A stretch of DNA of 64,000 nucleotides. Source: Terriglobia bacterium (lineage in GTDB: Bacteria > Acidobacteriota > Terriglobia > Terriglobales > Acidobacteriaceae). Of this stretch, positions 9,066 to 19,277 are shown piece by piece. The stretch is taken from positions 62,001-126,000 of the forward strand of contig JAIQFP010000014.1 in the NCBI GenBank assembly GCA_020073165.1. The letters are read 5' to 3'. Within the stretch, counting starts at the first letter, position 1. The number at the start of each line of letters is the position of its first letter. Both the position numbers and the translations under genes were made by a program. The notes under the pieces were generated by a model. The model was not told where the DNA came from and ran no database searches. It saw only the letters and a list, made by a program, of their open reading frames with translations.

Positions 9066-11216
9066 TCACGATGGCGGCTTGGGAAGCTCCACCTCAACCA
9101 AGACGGAATAAAAGGTAGCGGAGTTGCCTAAGTCTGTAAGTTTTTCGGACGTAAGGACATTTACATTTCGTCCTTGCTCGCTCAGCTTCGCCCAGTAGAG
9201 CCGCGCACACACGACCCCGGGCTGCACCGTACCATCCACGCGCGCCTTCAGCAGCATGTCGCCACGGCCATTGAACACCCGCACGGTGTCGCCATCGCCG
9301 ATCCCGCGCTTTCGCGCATCCAACTGGTTGATCTCCAGCAGGCCCACTTCCTCCATTCCCTGCACTGCCGGAACATTGGAAAAAGATGAATTCAGAAAGT
9401 TGTCGGCCTTGCGCGCCAACAACTCCAGCGGGAATGCCTTGGCTTGCTCCCCGTGCCGCGATTCGTTCGGCGGCGTGAACTCGACCACCGGATCAAGGCC
9501 TTGCAGCTTCAGCGACTGGTTGTAAAGCTCCGCCTTCCCGCTTGCGGTGGGAAACTCGCCCTTGGCGAACGGGAGAAAAAAGTTCGCCTGGGAGCCGGGA
9601 ACTGAGAACTGCGAACTGTCTCTGGACAAAGGGTTTTCGAAGTTTAGCCTGACATGCCCTTCCCGTTCCAACCGTGCCCGATCGATTCCCGCCAGCCACG
9701 GATTCTCTGCGCTCAGAGCGGCGTCCATCATCTGGTCCACCGACTCGCGGAAACACTCTTCCTCAAATTCCATTCGCTCCGCCAACCCGCGAAAAACCTC
9801 CACGTTGCTTCGGCACTCGCCCAACGGCGCAATCGCCGGGTGTGACATCTGCAGATAGTAGTGCCCGTAGGCCGTCTGCAAGTCCTTGTGTTCAAAGAAG
9901 GTAGTGGCTGGCAACACCATGTCTGCATAGTCGGTAGTATCGGTAAAGAACTGCTCGTGTACCACCGTGAACAGATCCGGCCGCCGCAATCCCCGGATGA
10001 CCTCGTTGTGGTTGGGACACACCGCCGCTGGATTGGAGTTGTAAGCAAACAGCGCCTTGATCGGGGGATTCTCCAGTGTGTTTAGCGCCTTGCCCAACTT
10101 CACCATGTTGACCACCCGAGCAGGGCGGCCCAGCGCCTTCGTCATCAGGTCGGGACGATCGAGCGCGGCACGGTTCAGGCCGAAGGCACCGCTGGTAGAA
10201 AGCTGTAGACCGCCCCCCACTTCCTTCCATGAACCAGTGATGCAAGGCAGCATCGTGATTGCCCGCATTGCCATCCCGCCGCGCTCCGAGCGTTGGACGC
10301 CATAGTTCACCCGGATTACCGCCGGCCTCGTGGTAGCATACTCGCGCGCTAGCTTGATCGTGTCCGCAGCAGAAATCCCAGTCCACTGCGCCACCCGTTC
10401 CGGCGGATACTCCTGCACCTTGTCGCGGAGCTGTGCAAAACCCACCGTGTATCGCGAGACGTAATCCGAATCGTATAGGCCCTCGCCTATGATGACGTGC
10501 ATCATGCCCAGCGCCAGGGCCGCATCCGTTCCCGGATTGATGGGCAGATACCAGTCGGCACACGCCGCCGTGCGGGTGCGGTAGGGGTCAATCACCACCA
10601 ACTTGGCGCCTTTTCGCCGTGCTTCCTCGATAAAGGGCCATAAATGGACGTTGTTGCCGTGGATGTTCGCCGCCCAGGCGATGATGTAGCGGGAGTGCGA
10701 AAACTGCTCCGGCTCGGTCCCCCACTTCATGCCAATGACGGACTTCAGGCCCTCTTCGCCCGCCATCGAGCAAATCGTCCGCTCCAGTTGGGAAGCGCCC
10801 AGCCGGTGAAAGAATCGTCGATCCATCGAGCTGCCGTTGAGCGCTCCCAACGTGCCCCCGTACGAAAAGGGTAAAATGGCCTCACTGCCGAACTGCCGGC
10901 TGATCCCCCGGAACCGCCGCACAATCTCGTCAAGCGCCTCGTCCCAACTGATACGCTGGAATACCTGTGGAGGCCGGGCGGCCTCGTCCGGCCTAGTCGG
11001 CCCTTTCTCTCCCACCCGGCGCATCGGATACAGCACCCGCTCCGGCGAGTACACCCGGTCGAGATACTTTGCGACCTTGGCGCACAGAAACCCGCGCGTC
11101 ACCGGATGCGCGGGATCGCCCTGGATCTTCGTAGCCCGGCCGTCTTCCACCGTGATCAGGACTCCGCAGGCATCCGGACAATCATGCGGACAGGCCGCGT
11201 GGACAACGTTCTGCAT
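9066..11216 (-). CDS. Molybdopterin-dependent oxidoreductase (MopB/BisC type)
   Basis: A 716-residue protein with the MopB layout: a 4Fe-4S domain (Cys9, Cys13, Cys17, Cys45 in CPHDCPDACG and GFLCAKVAKY), molybdopterin-binding domains, and a C-terminal dinucleotide-binding domain from about residue 590. There is no Tat or Sec signal, so it should be cytoplasmic. GGTLGALNGSSMDRRFFHRL and CSMAGEEGLKSVIG match the family. No iron-sulfur or membrane-anchor subunit gene is adjacent, so the electron acceptor and substrate are unknown. The PHDCPDAC form is found in a BisC-like clade distinct from nitrate reductases. At about residues 532-542 the chain carries SSQFSVPGSQ, encoded by a dispersed repeat string, between two conserved blocks. 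Confidence 0.88.
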   Translation of the reverse strand: MQNVVHAACPHDCPDACGVLITVEDGRATKIQGDPAHPVTRGFLCAKVAKYLDRVYSPERVLYPMRRVGEKGPTRPDEAARPPQVFQRISWDEALDEIVRRFRGISRQFGSEAILPFSYGGTLGALNGSSMDRRFFHRLGASQLERTICSMAGEEGLKSVIGMKWGTEPEQFSHSRYIIAWAANIHGNNVHLWPFIEEARRKGAKLVVIDPYRTRTAACADWYLPINPGTDAALALGMMHVIIGEGLYDSDYVSRYTVGFAQLRDKVQEYPPERVAQWTGISAADTIKLAREYATTRPAVIRVNYGVQRSERGGMAMRAITMLPCITGSWKEVGGGLQLSTSGAFGLNRAALDRPDLMTKALGRPARVVNMVKLGKALNTLENPPIKALFAYNSNPAAVCPNHNEVIRGLRRPDLFTVVHEQFFTDTTDYADMVLPATTFFEHKDLQTAYGHYYLQMSHPAIAPLGECRSNVEVFRGLAERMEFEEECFRESVDQMMDAALSAENPWLAGIDRARLEREGHVRLNFENPLSRDSSQFSVPGSQANFFLPFAKGEFPTASGKAELYNQSLKLQGLDPVVEFTPPNESRHGEQAKAFPLELLARKADNFLNSSFSNVPAVQGMEEVGLLEINQLDARKRGIGDGDTVRVFNGRGDMLLKARVDGTVQPGVVCARLYWAKLSEQGRNVNVLTSEKLTDLGNSATFYSVLVEVELPKPPS

Positions 11217-11286
11217 GATTCTGGGATTATACGGGTAAACACTCGGGGCAACGCGACCTAAGACAATGACACTGCCGACTCGTCAA

Positions 11287-11318
11287 GCAAAATAAAAGCC
11301 GCGCTGCGGCGCGGCCCC
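11287..11318 (-). terminator. Rho-independent terminator after frr
   Basis: On the minus strand a GC-rich hairpin (GGCCGCGCCGCAGCGCGGC) is followed by TTTTATTTT, about 20 bp after the frr stop. It should end the rplM-to-frr transcription block. Confidence 0.85.
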
Positions 11319-11338
11319 TGACGGCTGATGGCTGACGG

Positions 11339-11929
11339 CTACTTGATCTCCAGCACTTCCTTCTCCTTCGCCTTGCTCATATCTTCCATCTTCTTGATTT
11401 CGTCATCAGTGAGCTTCTGGATCTCGTCCATAGCCCGCTTCTCTTCGTCCTCGGTGATCTTCTTGTCCTTCATCGCTTTTTTGATCGCATCGTTACCATC
11501 GCGCCGAATGTTGCGCACCGCCGTCCGGTGCTCTTCCAGCACCCGGTGGAGGTGCTTGACCATGTCCTTGCGCCGCTCTTCGGTCAGCGGCGGCACCGGC
11601 ACGCGAATGATCTTCCCGTCATTCATCGGGTTCAGGCCGAGATCCGCGGTCCGGATCGCCTTCTCAATCGGACCCAGCGATGTCGGATCAAAAGGCTGGA
11701 CCGTAATCAACTGGGCCTCCGCCGCATGCACCTGCGCGATCTGGTTGAGCGGCATCTGCGCGCCATAATAGTCGATGCTCACCGCATCCAGCATGTGGAC
11801 GTTGGCGCGTCCCGTCCGTGTAGCTGCCATTTCTTTGCGAAAATCCTCTACCGCCTTCTCCATGCGGGTTCGCAGTTGCACGTAGGTATCTTTCAGACCG
11901 GGTACAGCGGCCATCGTGGGCTGAGCCAT
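11339..11929 (-). CDS. frr: Ribosome recycling factor
   Basis: Splits the post-termination ribosome together with EF-G. With the ATG at 11929 (MAQPTMAAVPGLKD) it has 196 residues, slightly above the usual ~185. The signature MAATRTGRANVHMLD and the hinge region EERRKDMVKHLHRVLEEHRT are present. It ends in the expected charged helix KKMEDMSKAKEKEVLEIK. An ATG five codons earlier, at 11944, is possible. It sits downstream of pyrH, the widespread order tsf-pyrH-frr, with a gap of about 240 bp in which I see nothing functional. Confidence 0.97.
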   Translation of the reverse strand: MAQPTMAAVPGLKDTYVQLRTRMEKAVEDFRKEMAATRTGRANVHMLDAVSIDYYGAQMPLNQIAQVHAAEAQLITVQPFDPTSLGPIEKAIRTADLGLNPMNDGKIIRVPVPPLTEERRKDMVKHLHRVLEEHRTAVRNIRRDGNDAIKKAMKDKKITEDEEKRAMDEIQKLTDDEIKKMEDMSKAKEKEVLEIK

Positions 11930-12167
11930 TCTTAGCTCCCTCAATGAATAATCACAAAACGTTGAATTATAAACCGAACCCCGGCGTCACCGCGTTCGTG
12001 GCGCTGAGTTCAGCCCCTGCTGGACCCAGCCGTCCCGCCCGTGACTCGAGCGCAGCAGCCGGAGCAGGGCTCGACCGCGTTGGGACTTGTAACCACATTT
12101 ATTCCAGCGTTGCCACGGGGGTGTTGCTCAGAGACGCCCAACGCTCAAGGGACGAAGGCTCTTTGCT

Positions 12168-12884
12168 TCAGGCGCTCACCAGCGAGCCGATCTTTTCTCC
12201 GGTTACCACTCGCCGGATGTTGCCCCGCTGGTTGAGGTTGAAAATGATGATGGGCAGATTGTTGTCTTTACACAGGGAGATGGCGGTCGAATCCATGACC
12301 TTTAAGCCCTGTTTCAGAACATCCATGTAGCTGATCTCGGTGATCTTCTTGGCATCCTTGACCACCATGGGGTCCGCGTCGTAAATGCCGTCCACCTTCG
12401 TCGCCTTCAGGATGGCCTCCGCTTTAATCTCCATCGCCCGCAACGAAGCCGCGGTGTCCGTCGAGAAATATGGATTACCGGTGCCGCCCGCGAAGATCAC
12501 CACGCGGTCCTTCTCCAGATGGCGAATGGCCCGGCGTCGGATAAACGGCTCGGCCACCTGGTTCATCTCGATCGCCGACTGCACCCGGGTGAATACGCCC
12601 TGCTTCTCCAGTGCGTCCTGCAGTGCCAGGGCGTTAATTACCGTGGCCAGCATGCCCATGTGGTCTGCCGAAACCCGGTCCATGTCACGGGCCTGCTCGG
12701 CCACGCCGCGGAAGAAATTGCCTCCCCCCACCACAATAGCAATCTGCACGCCCAAAGCCCGCACTTCCGCCAATTCGGCGGCGATCTCGTGAATGCGGGT
12801 GGCTTCCACGCCAAATCCCTGGCCGGCGGCCAGAGCTTCACCGGAGAGTTTGAGGAGAATGCGCTTGAAGATGGGTGTTGGCAT
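12168..12884 (-). CDS. pyrH: UMP kinase
   Basis: Phosphorylates UMP to UDP in pyrimidine nucleotide synthesis. From the ATG at 12884 it has 238 residues, a normal bacterial PyrH. Blocks seen are [36 protein letters not shown] and [16 protein letters not shown], the last being the nucleotide-binding region. The frame is open upstream to 12935, but that would overlap the end of tsf and cover a hairpin, so the later ATG is chosen. It follows tsf and precedes frr. Confidence 0.97.
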   Translation of the reverse strand: MPTPIFKRILLKLSGEALAAGQGFGVEATRIHEIAAELAEVRALGVQIAIVVGGGNFFRGVAEQARDMDRVSADHMGMLATVINALALQDALEKQGVFTRVQSAIEMNQVAEPFIRRRAIRHLEKDRVVIFAGGTGNPYFSTDTAASLRAMEIKAEAILKATKVDGIYDADPMVVKDAKKITEISYMDVLKQGLKVMDSTAISLCKDNNLPIIIFNLNQRGNIRRVVTGEKIGSLVSA

Positions 12885-12904
12885 GTGGTTTTCGCGCTCA
12901 GTAA

Positions 12905-12926
12905 GAAAGGGGCGCCTGTGCGCCCC
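12905..12926 (-). terminator. Hairpin between tsf and pyrH, possible weak terminator
   Basis: On the minus strand GGGGCGC-ACAG-GCGCCCC is followed by TTTCTTAC. The 7-bp stem lies between the tsf stop (12932) and the pyrH start (12884). The T-tract is short, so it may only reduce readthrough into pyrH or protect the mRNA 3' end. Confidence 0.55.
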
Positions 12927-12931
12927 TGACT

Positions 12932-13585
12932 TCACTCTGCCTTCTGCTCCGGCTTGGCAATGGCGATGGTCTCGCCCGCGTCGCCTACCTTAAAGCGCGC
13001 GAAGCGACGCACTGCGATGTTTTCGCCCAGCTTGCCGATCTTGGCGGCAATGAGTTGGGAGATCGAGATCGTCTGGTCCTTGATGAAAGGCTGCTCGTAC
13101 AGGCAAACCTCCTCATAGAACTTGCTCATCTTGCCTTCCACGATCTTCTCCACCACCTGGGGGGGCTTGCCGGTGGCCGCAGCCTGGGCGCGGTAGATGT
13201 CCTTCTCCCGCTCGTACGCTTCCGGCGTTACGTCTTCCTTGCGGACAAACTTCGGGTCACTGGCAGCGATGTGCATGGCAATATCGTGCACCAGTTCCTT
13301 GAAGTCGTCCGTGCGAGCGACATAATCGGTTTCGCAGTTGACTTCCACCAGCACCCCGATCTTACCCCCGGCGTGGATATAGCTGGCAACCGACCCTTCA
13401 CTGGTTACCCGCGTCGCCTTCTTGGCCGCGACGGATACACCTTTCTTGCGCAGCCACACGACGGCCTGTTCCATGTCGCCCTTGGCTTCGGTGAGAGCCT
13501 GCTTGCAGTCCATCATCGGCGCCCCGGTCTTCTCCCGGAGCTCTTTCACTTGCGCAGCAGAAATATTCACAGTAGTTGTGCTCAT
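12932..13585 (-). CDS. tsf: Translation elongation factor Ts
   Basis: Nucleotide exchange factor for EF-Tu. It has 217 residues and is of the short class, lacking part of the coiled-coil insertion of the E. coli protein (283). The N-terminal UBA-like helix [19 protein letters not shown] and the core motif [19 protein letters not shown] are intact. It lies downstream of rpsB, the classic pairing, with a gap of 189 bp. That gap holds an inverted repeat TCAAGGTC/GACCTTGA (13623-13663) and a GC-only palindrome (13697-13710). Confidence 0.97.
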   Translation of the reverse strand: MSTTTVNISAAQVKELREKTGAPMMDCKQALTEAKGDMEQAVVWLRKKGVSVAAKKATRVTSEGSVASYIHAGGKIGVLVEVNCETDYVARTDDFKELVHDIAMHIAASDPKFVRKEDVTPEAYEREKDIYRAQAAATGKPPQVVEKIVEGKMSKFYEEVCLYEQPFIKDQTISISQLIAAKIGKLGENIAVRRFARFKVGDAGETIAIAKPEQKAE

Positions 13586-13774
13586 TGCTAAGAATCTTTC
13601 TTCCGTCTCAACGTTGACGCTTTCAAGGTCTGACGTTGAAACCGTGAAACTTTGTGACCTTGAACCCTTCCCTACAAAACTCGACCCGCGGCGGACGACC
13701 CGCGCGGGTCTGATTCCCTCATCGCGTTGCGGAGTGCCGTCCCTGGCTGACGACCGACGACTGGAGACTAACGA

Positions 13775-14686
<912 letters not shown>

Positions 14687-14856
14687 TCAACCTCCTTATT
14701 TGATCTGCATCCGGCGCTCACCCCACGGCTGCCCCGGATTGCCATTCCCGTCCCCGCACCGCGAGGCACGGGATGAATTAAGTTCACAGTACCGAACATC
14801 CAGTATCAAGCAAAATGCAACGCAACTCTCTACTAGGTACTCGGTACTCCCAACTC

Positions 14857-15252
14857 TTACCGTTTCGAGTACTGGAACCGCTTGCGCGCGCCCTTCTGGC
14901 CGTACTTCTTGCGTTCCTTGGCGCGCGAGTCGCGGGTCACCATGCCTTCGCCCTTCAGCTTCTTGCGCAGCTCGACATTGAACTGCATCAGGGCGCGGGC
15001 GATTCCCAACTTGACCGCGTCGGCTTGCCCGTTCACACCCCCGCCGGAGACTCTGGCCACAACGTTGAACGAAGCCGCGGTCTCGGTCGAAAGAAGCGGC
15101 TGCCGCGCGCTCACGCGCTGCGACTCGGTCACAAAATAAACCTCAAAAGGACGTCCGTTGACCTTAAATTCGCCACTGCCCGGACGCAGATAGACACGCG
15201 CGATCGCCGACTTGCGGCGTCCCGTACCGTAATACTGAACCAGTTCCGCCAT
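14857..15252 (-). CDS. rpsI: 30S ribosomal protein S9
   Basis: 131 residues, normal length. The N-terminal part [19 protein letters not shown] and the [19 protein letters not shown] block are typical. The basic tail ends KRFQYSKR, the residues that reach the P-site tRNA. It is downstream of rplM in the standard L13-S9 pair, about 85 bp apart. Confidence 0.98.
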   Translation of the reverse strand: MAELVQYYGTGRRKSAIARVYLRPGSGEFKVNGRPFEVYFVTESQRVSARQPLLSTETAASFNVVARVSGGGVNGQADAVKLGIARALMQFNVELRKKLKGEGMVTRDSRAKERKKYGQKGARKRFQYSKR

Positions 15253-15337
15253 TCTTAGCCTTTAGCGCTCAGCACTTGGCATTTAGCCAAATTACCAAGG
15301 CAGCCTTTCCGAAGATTTCAAAACCTGACGGCGCTAT

Positions 15338-15778
15338 CTACGCCCGTGCTTCCAGCACCTTCGCTTCCGGCTTCTGCGCCTGGTGCGGGTGCTTGTCTCC
15401 GCGATAGACCTTCAATTTGCTGAACATCTGCTTGCCCATCTTCGTCTTGGGGAGCATACGCGCGACCGCCTGCTCGATCACCAACTCCGGCTTCCGCGCA
15501 AAGCGCTTGCGGAAATCTTCCGTGCGCAACCCGCCCGGGTACCCGGTGTAGTGTTGGTACTTTTTCTGCTCGGCCTTCATGCCCGTCACTTTCACCTTCT
15601 CCGCGTTGACCACGATCACGTGATCGCCGGTATCCAGGAAAGGCGTGTAGCGGGGGTTTTCCTTGCCCATCAGGATGCGGGCCACTTGCGAAGCCAGGCG
15701 CCCCAGCGTCTGCCCCGAGGCATCCACGACGTACCACTTGCGCGCAATTTCCCCCTCTTTGGGGAAATAGGTTGACAT
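15338..15778 (-). CDS. rplM: 50S ribosomal protein L13
   Basis: From the ATG at 15778 the product has 146 residues, beginning [20 protein letters not shown]. The motif [15 protein letters not shown] and the [18 protein letters not shown] block are diagnostic. An open extension to 15808 ([10 protein letters not shown]) is unlike L13 and was not used. It is the first gene of the minus-strand translation block L13-S9-S2-EF-Ts-PyrH-Frr. Its promoter should lie in 15779-16019, where I could not place clear boxes. Confidence 0.97.
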   Translation of the reverse strand: MSTYFPKEGEIARKWYVVDASGQTLGRLASQVARILMGKENPRYTPFLDTGDHVIVVNAEKVKVTGMKAEQKKYQHYTGYPGGLRTEDFRKRFARKPELVIEQAVARMLPKTKMGKQMFSKLKVYRGDKHPHQAQKPEAKVLEARA

Positions 15779-16019
15779 TACAGATCTCCCAGAAAATAAA
15801 AAAAGCAAAGAAGACCGCTGAGTGCCCCCTCACGCTGGACGCGCCGGGGAATCAGGCGGGCAACCGCAGTGCTGCCGAAGCTCTAAAGATATCCCAGCCT
15901 ACGGAGAAATGTCAATGAACGCCGTGGGTTACCAGCGAATGCCGCTGTTCTCAGCAACCCACAAAGTCAGACGACGCTTCCACCCGGGAGCCTGCCGACG
16001 ACTGAAGACTGACGACTGC

Positions 16020-17123
16020 CTATTCATACGCCAGCGCATCAATCGGGTCCTTCTGCGCCGCCTTGTAGGCCGGATAGAGCGCTCCCGCAATCGCGCCTAC
16101 GATGGCGATCAGGGTCGCTTTAACGATCCAGTCAGTGGTAATCATGACCCGCAGCAGCGGCAGGCGCTGTGCGATCCCCACCCGCGCCGTCAGACTCACC
16201 GCGATGCCGAGCAAGATGCCACCGATGGCCAGCAGCACGGTCTCTCGCAAGACCACGTTGACCACGTAGAGTTTAGAGGCCCCCATAGACTTCAAGATTC
16301 CAATTTCGCGCGTACGCTCCATCACCGCGGTATACATCGCCTGGAAGATGACGATGAAACCGATCACCACCGAGATACCGATTACCACATCAATCACACT
16401 GGACAGCCCGGGGATATTGGTCGGCGTCATCATCGACAGGTAATACGCCATCGAGGTGGCGACGTATCTTTCCATTCCAGGTACATGCTTGACCTCGTCG
16501 ACCACCGCATCGGCGTTGCCTGGGTAGTCGGCTTTGACGTAGAAGATCGAGGCTTTCCCCTGCGCACCCATCAGATCCTGCAGCACCGGCAATTGCAGAA
16601 ACTTGCGGGCTCCTTTGCCCCGCTCCACGATTCCCGCCACGCGAAAACTATGATTCAGGATCTCCAGAGAATCTCCGACACGGACGTTCTTCGATTTTGC
16701 AAACAGGTCATCCACCAAGGCGTCACTCGGCCCCTGGAAAGGCCCTCCAGCAATGTAGCGAAAGGGCCCCGAAAGTTTCTCGTAGCTGTCCAGGTCGATC
16801 CCGGCTATCACTTCCACCGCTCCCGCCGTCGAGATCTGGGTAATCACCGGTGCCACCGTGACCACGTGGGGCAGTTTTGCCAGCACCTGCCCTACTTTGA
16901 TCGACATCGGCGCCCCGGTCAGTCCAAACAGGAAGGATGAGCCCGGCGGCATCACGATCACGTCCGCGCCTACGCCGGCGCTACGCTGTTTCGAATCGTT
17001 CAGTATCCCCAGCAAAAGTCCGACCACCAGCAAGATCAGGGTTACTTCCAGCGCAATGGCAACCATGCTGATCAAAGACCGGATTGGCCGGTGCACCAGA
17101 TTGGCGACAATCATTCGGTTCAT
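16020..17123 (-). CDS. FtsX/MacB-type ABC transporter permease
   Basis: About 367 residues. One transmembrane helix near the N-terminus (SLISMVAIALEVTLILLVVGLLLG), a periplasmic MacB-like domain of about 200 residues, and three C-terminal helices form the FtsX arrangement. The conserved ERTREIGILKSMGASK, which contacts the ATPase, lies before the third helix. The chain resembles DevC/MacB permeases that act with a MacB-like ATPase and a fusion protein. Neither partner gene is adjacent. The start at the ATG of MNRMIVANL (17123) is preferred over the one five codons upstream. It follows the lipoprotein gene by about 30 bp, so the two are probably cotranscribed. Confidence 0.88.
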   Translation of the reverse strand: MNRMIVANLVHRPIRSLISMVAIALEVTLILLVVGLLLGILNDSKQRSAGVGADVIVMPPGSSFLFGLTGAPMSIKVGQVLAKLPHVVTVAPVITQISTAGAVEVIAGIDLDSYEKLSGPFRYIAGGPFQGPSDALVDDLFAKSKNVRVGDSLEILNHSFRVAGIVERGKGARKFLQLPVLQDLMGAQGKASIFYVKADYPGNADAVVDEVKHVPGMERYVATSMAYYLSMMTPTNIPGLSSVIDVVIGISVVIGFIVIFQAMYTAVMERTREIGILKSMGASKLYVVNVVLRETVLLAIGGILLGIAVSLTARVGIAQRLPLLRVMITTDWIVKATLIAIVGAIAGALYPAYKAAQKDPIDALAYE

Positions 17124-17155
17124 CATCGTTGGTTCCAAGACCCCTCAACTCGCTA

Positions 17156-18079
17156 CTAGTTGGCGTGTGATGCCGGCGCCTGATTCGCGGGCGACTGGTC
17201 CAGATGCACCAATTCCGCTCCGGGCGGTTGTTCCAGTGTGAACTTGTCATCGGGCAGCGCCTCGTTTAACTGCAATTTCACAATGGTGAGCGTGATGTCG
17301 TACTCCTCCTGCGGGCGCCAGATCTCGGTTTGGGAAGGGAAATTCACCCCGTTGTAGTCCTTGTAGTCCTCGTAGCGGGTGTCCGTTGCCAGGTTCCCGC
17401 TCTCGTCATAGATGAACTCCCGGTGCGGCAGCAGGTCAGTGCGGCTGAACACAAGCTTGCGCGCCAGAAACCAGCCGTGCTCTCCCTTGCGAATTACCTG
17501 AATCTCGTAGTCCGCCTGTTCGACCCGGTGCCCTTTCTTGTCGGGCACGATTTCGAAATCGTTCTGCATAACCGCGATTTCCTTCTCCGGATCAATCTCC
17601 CGCAACAAGAGCGCATCATAGATCTGCTGGGGGCGGATGTTCTCCAGAGGCCGCTCCGGGTTGTGCGTCTCTACGTCGTTGCGGCCGACGATGAAGCGGT
17701 TCTTGGGAGGAATCCACAACTTGAAGCCCTGGCCGTCGCTCACCATATCAAACGCCCGGTTGCGCACGATGGGCAGCAGTCCAATCATGCGCAACATGGC
17801 CGGTTTACGCGCCAACACGTAGCCCCGAATCTGCTGATAATCGATCACCTTGCCCTTTTTCACTCCCCCCACCGAGGTGTCTATGTCCACCGTGGCCTGC
17901 ATGGAGTGGACCTTGGCCGCCTGCGTGTTGATGTAGTCAATCAGTTCCTGTTGGGTCGCGGACTCCAGCGGGGCAGTGCTCATCGTCCGCTCAACCTTGC
18001 GGGAACGAAACAGGCAGCCGGTCAGGGGCAGGGCCAGCAAGATCACAAAGAGAGTTCGGTATCGAAACACGACAGGCAT
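17156..18079 (-). CDS. LolA/LolB-like lipoprotein (DUF4292-like)
   Basis: A 307-residue protein with a lipoprotein signal, LFVILLALPLTGC, whose lipobox cysteine is residue 22. Residues ~45-290 alternate in a way that suits a half-barrel of the LolA/LolB kind (MQATVDIDTSVGG, LRMIGLLPIVRNRAFDMVSDGQGFKLWIP, YNGVNFPSQTEIWRP). Such proteins bind lipid or lipoprotein acyl chains in the periplasm, but the substrate here is unknown. It is directly upstream of the FtsX-type permease, which is consistent with an envelope transport role though not proof of it. Confidence 0.75.
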   Translation of the reverse strand: MPVVFRYRTLFVILLALPLTGCLFRSRKVERTMSTAPLESATQQELIDYINTQAAKVHSMQATVDIDTSVGGVKKGKVIDYQQIRGYVLARKPAMLRMIGLLPIVRNRAFDMVSDGQGFKLWIPPKNRFIVGRNDVETHNPERPLENIRPQQIYDALLLREIDPEKEIAVMQNDFEIVPDKKGHRVEQADYEIQVIRKGEHGWFLARKLVFSRTDLLPHREFIYDESGNLATDTRYEDYKDYNGVNFPSQTEIWRPQEEYDITLTIVKLQLNEALPDDKFTLEQPPGAELVHLDQSPANQAPASHAN

Positions 18080-18168
18080 GGGAAAATAGTTGGAACCGGC
18101 GAACCCGCGTCAGGATTCCCCCAACAGAGTATACCGCCAACAGTTTGCAGCTTGGGTCCTGGCGTAGC

Positions 18169-19149
18169 CTAGCGGTGCTGCAAGGTCTTGCGCAGCCTGG
18201 CCACATTCCGGTTGTGAGCCTCAAGCGACTGCGCAAAGCGATGATGGCCGTTCCCGTCGCTCACGAAATAGTAGTAGTTGGTCTCCGCCGGATGCAGGGC
18301 TGCCTCCAGCGAGGTTTTTCCCGGATTCCCGATCGGCCCGGGCGGAAGTCCCGCATGCCGGTAAGTGTTGTACTCCGAATCGACGCGCAAATCGGCGTGA
18401 TGTAGCGCCCCGCGATACGTGCCCTGGAGCAGTTCCGCGTAGATCACGCTGGGATCGGCTTGCAGCGCAATTTTTCTCTCCAGGCGGTTGTCGTAGACGC
18501 TCGCAATCAGAGCGCGCTCCTCCGGCACGGCAGTCTCCTTTTCAATGATCGACGCCATGGTCACTACGTTGTGCACGTCTCCGCTCAGTCCGATCTCACC
18601 CGCCACTTCGCGGAACTGTTTCACCATCACCGCCGCCATATCCCGCATGCTCTCGGTACGCGTGAACTCGTAGGTCGCCGGAAACAGGTATCCCTCGAGC
18701 GTTTTGGCCCCTGGAGCCAGGTCCGCAATCAGCCCGCTGTCAGACATCGCGACGGTCAGAAATTCCTGACTCGACCCTAGGCCGGCGTCCTGTATCGCCT
18801 GTGCGATGTCGAACATGTTGTAGCCCTCGGGGATCACCACCGTGTGTACGTAGATGTCCCCACGTGCCAATCGCTCGTGTACATCAAGTTCCGACGCCGG
18901 CTTTTCGAAGAGATATTCCCCAGCCTTCAACGACCGGTTGTGATGCAGGCGATGCCAAAGGACAAAAGCAGCGGCACTGCGGATAACGCCCGCCGACTGC
19001 AACTCGTTTGCAATCCGCCGCGTTGAATACCCAGGGTGCAGCAACACAAACGTCTGCCCCGCCGGCGTAATCGGCAGCCAAAGCGCCCACGCCAGCCAAC
19101 CGCCCAGGGCTATCAGGGCGAGCAACAGCAATGTCAAGAACACCCGCAT
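18169..19149 (-). CDS. mltG: Endolytic murein transglycosylase
   Basis: 326 residues. One membrane anchor at about 4-25 (FLTLLLLALIALGGWLAWAL), then a LysM-like region and the YceG catalytic domain. The catalytic glutamate is E203 in ASIIEKETAVPEERALIASVY, equivalent to the known glutamate of E. coli MltG. LPPGPIGNPGKTSLEAALHP near the C-terminus is the other signature. MltG cuts nascent glycan strands at the inner membrane. It stands alone between the lipoprotein gene and the two-component pair. Confidence 0.95.
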   Translation of the reverse strand: MRVFLTLLLLALIALGGWLAWALWLPITPAGQTFVLLHPGYSTRRIANELQSAGVIRSAAAFVLWHRLHHNRSLKAGEYLFEKPASELDVHERLARGDIYVHTVVIPEGYNMFDIAQAIQDAGLGSSQEFLTVAMSDSGLIADLAPGAKTLEGYLFPATYEFTRTESMRDMAAVMVKQFREVAGEIGLSGDVHNVVTMASIIEKETAVPEERALIASVYDNRLERKIALQADPSVIYAELLQGTYRGALHHADLRVDSEYNTYRHAGLPPGPIGNPGKTSLEAALHPAETNYYYFVSDGNGHHRFAQSLEAHNRNVARLRKTLQHR

Positions 19150-19277
19150 CTGTTTCTACTAGTTTAGATGATGTCCGGGGGCGTCTCGGGACGAGCCAAG
19201 CAGCCAACAGGGATTGGGCTTCAGTCACTTGCAGCCCCCTGAGGACCGGGGACTGGGAACCGGGAGCTCTTTCTCGA

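Noticed and set aside
12000-12167. A leader RNA between pyrH and frr
   Set aside because: I could fold only weak GC-rich stems and found no conserved riboswitch core.
16020-17123. FtsX of cell division
   Set aside because: No ftsE is adjacent and the periplasmic domain of about 200 residues is of the MacB/DevC kind.
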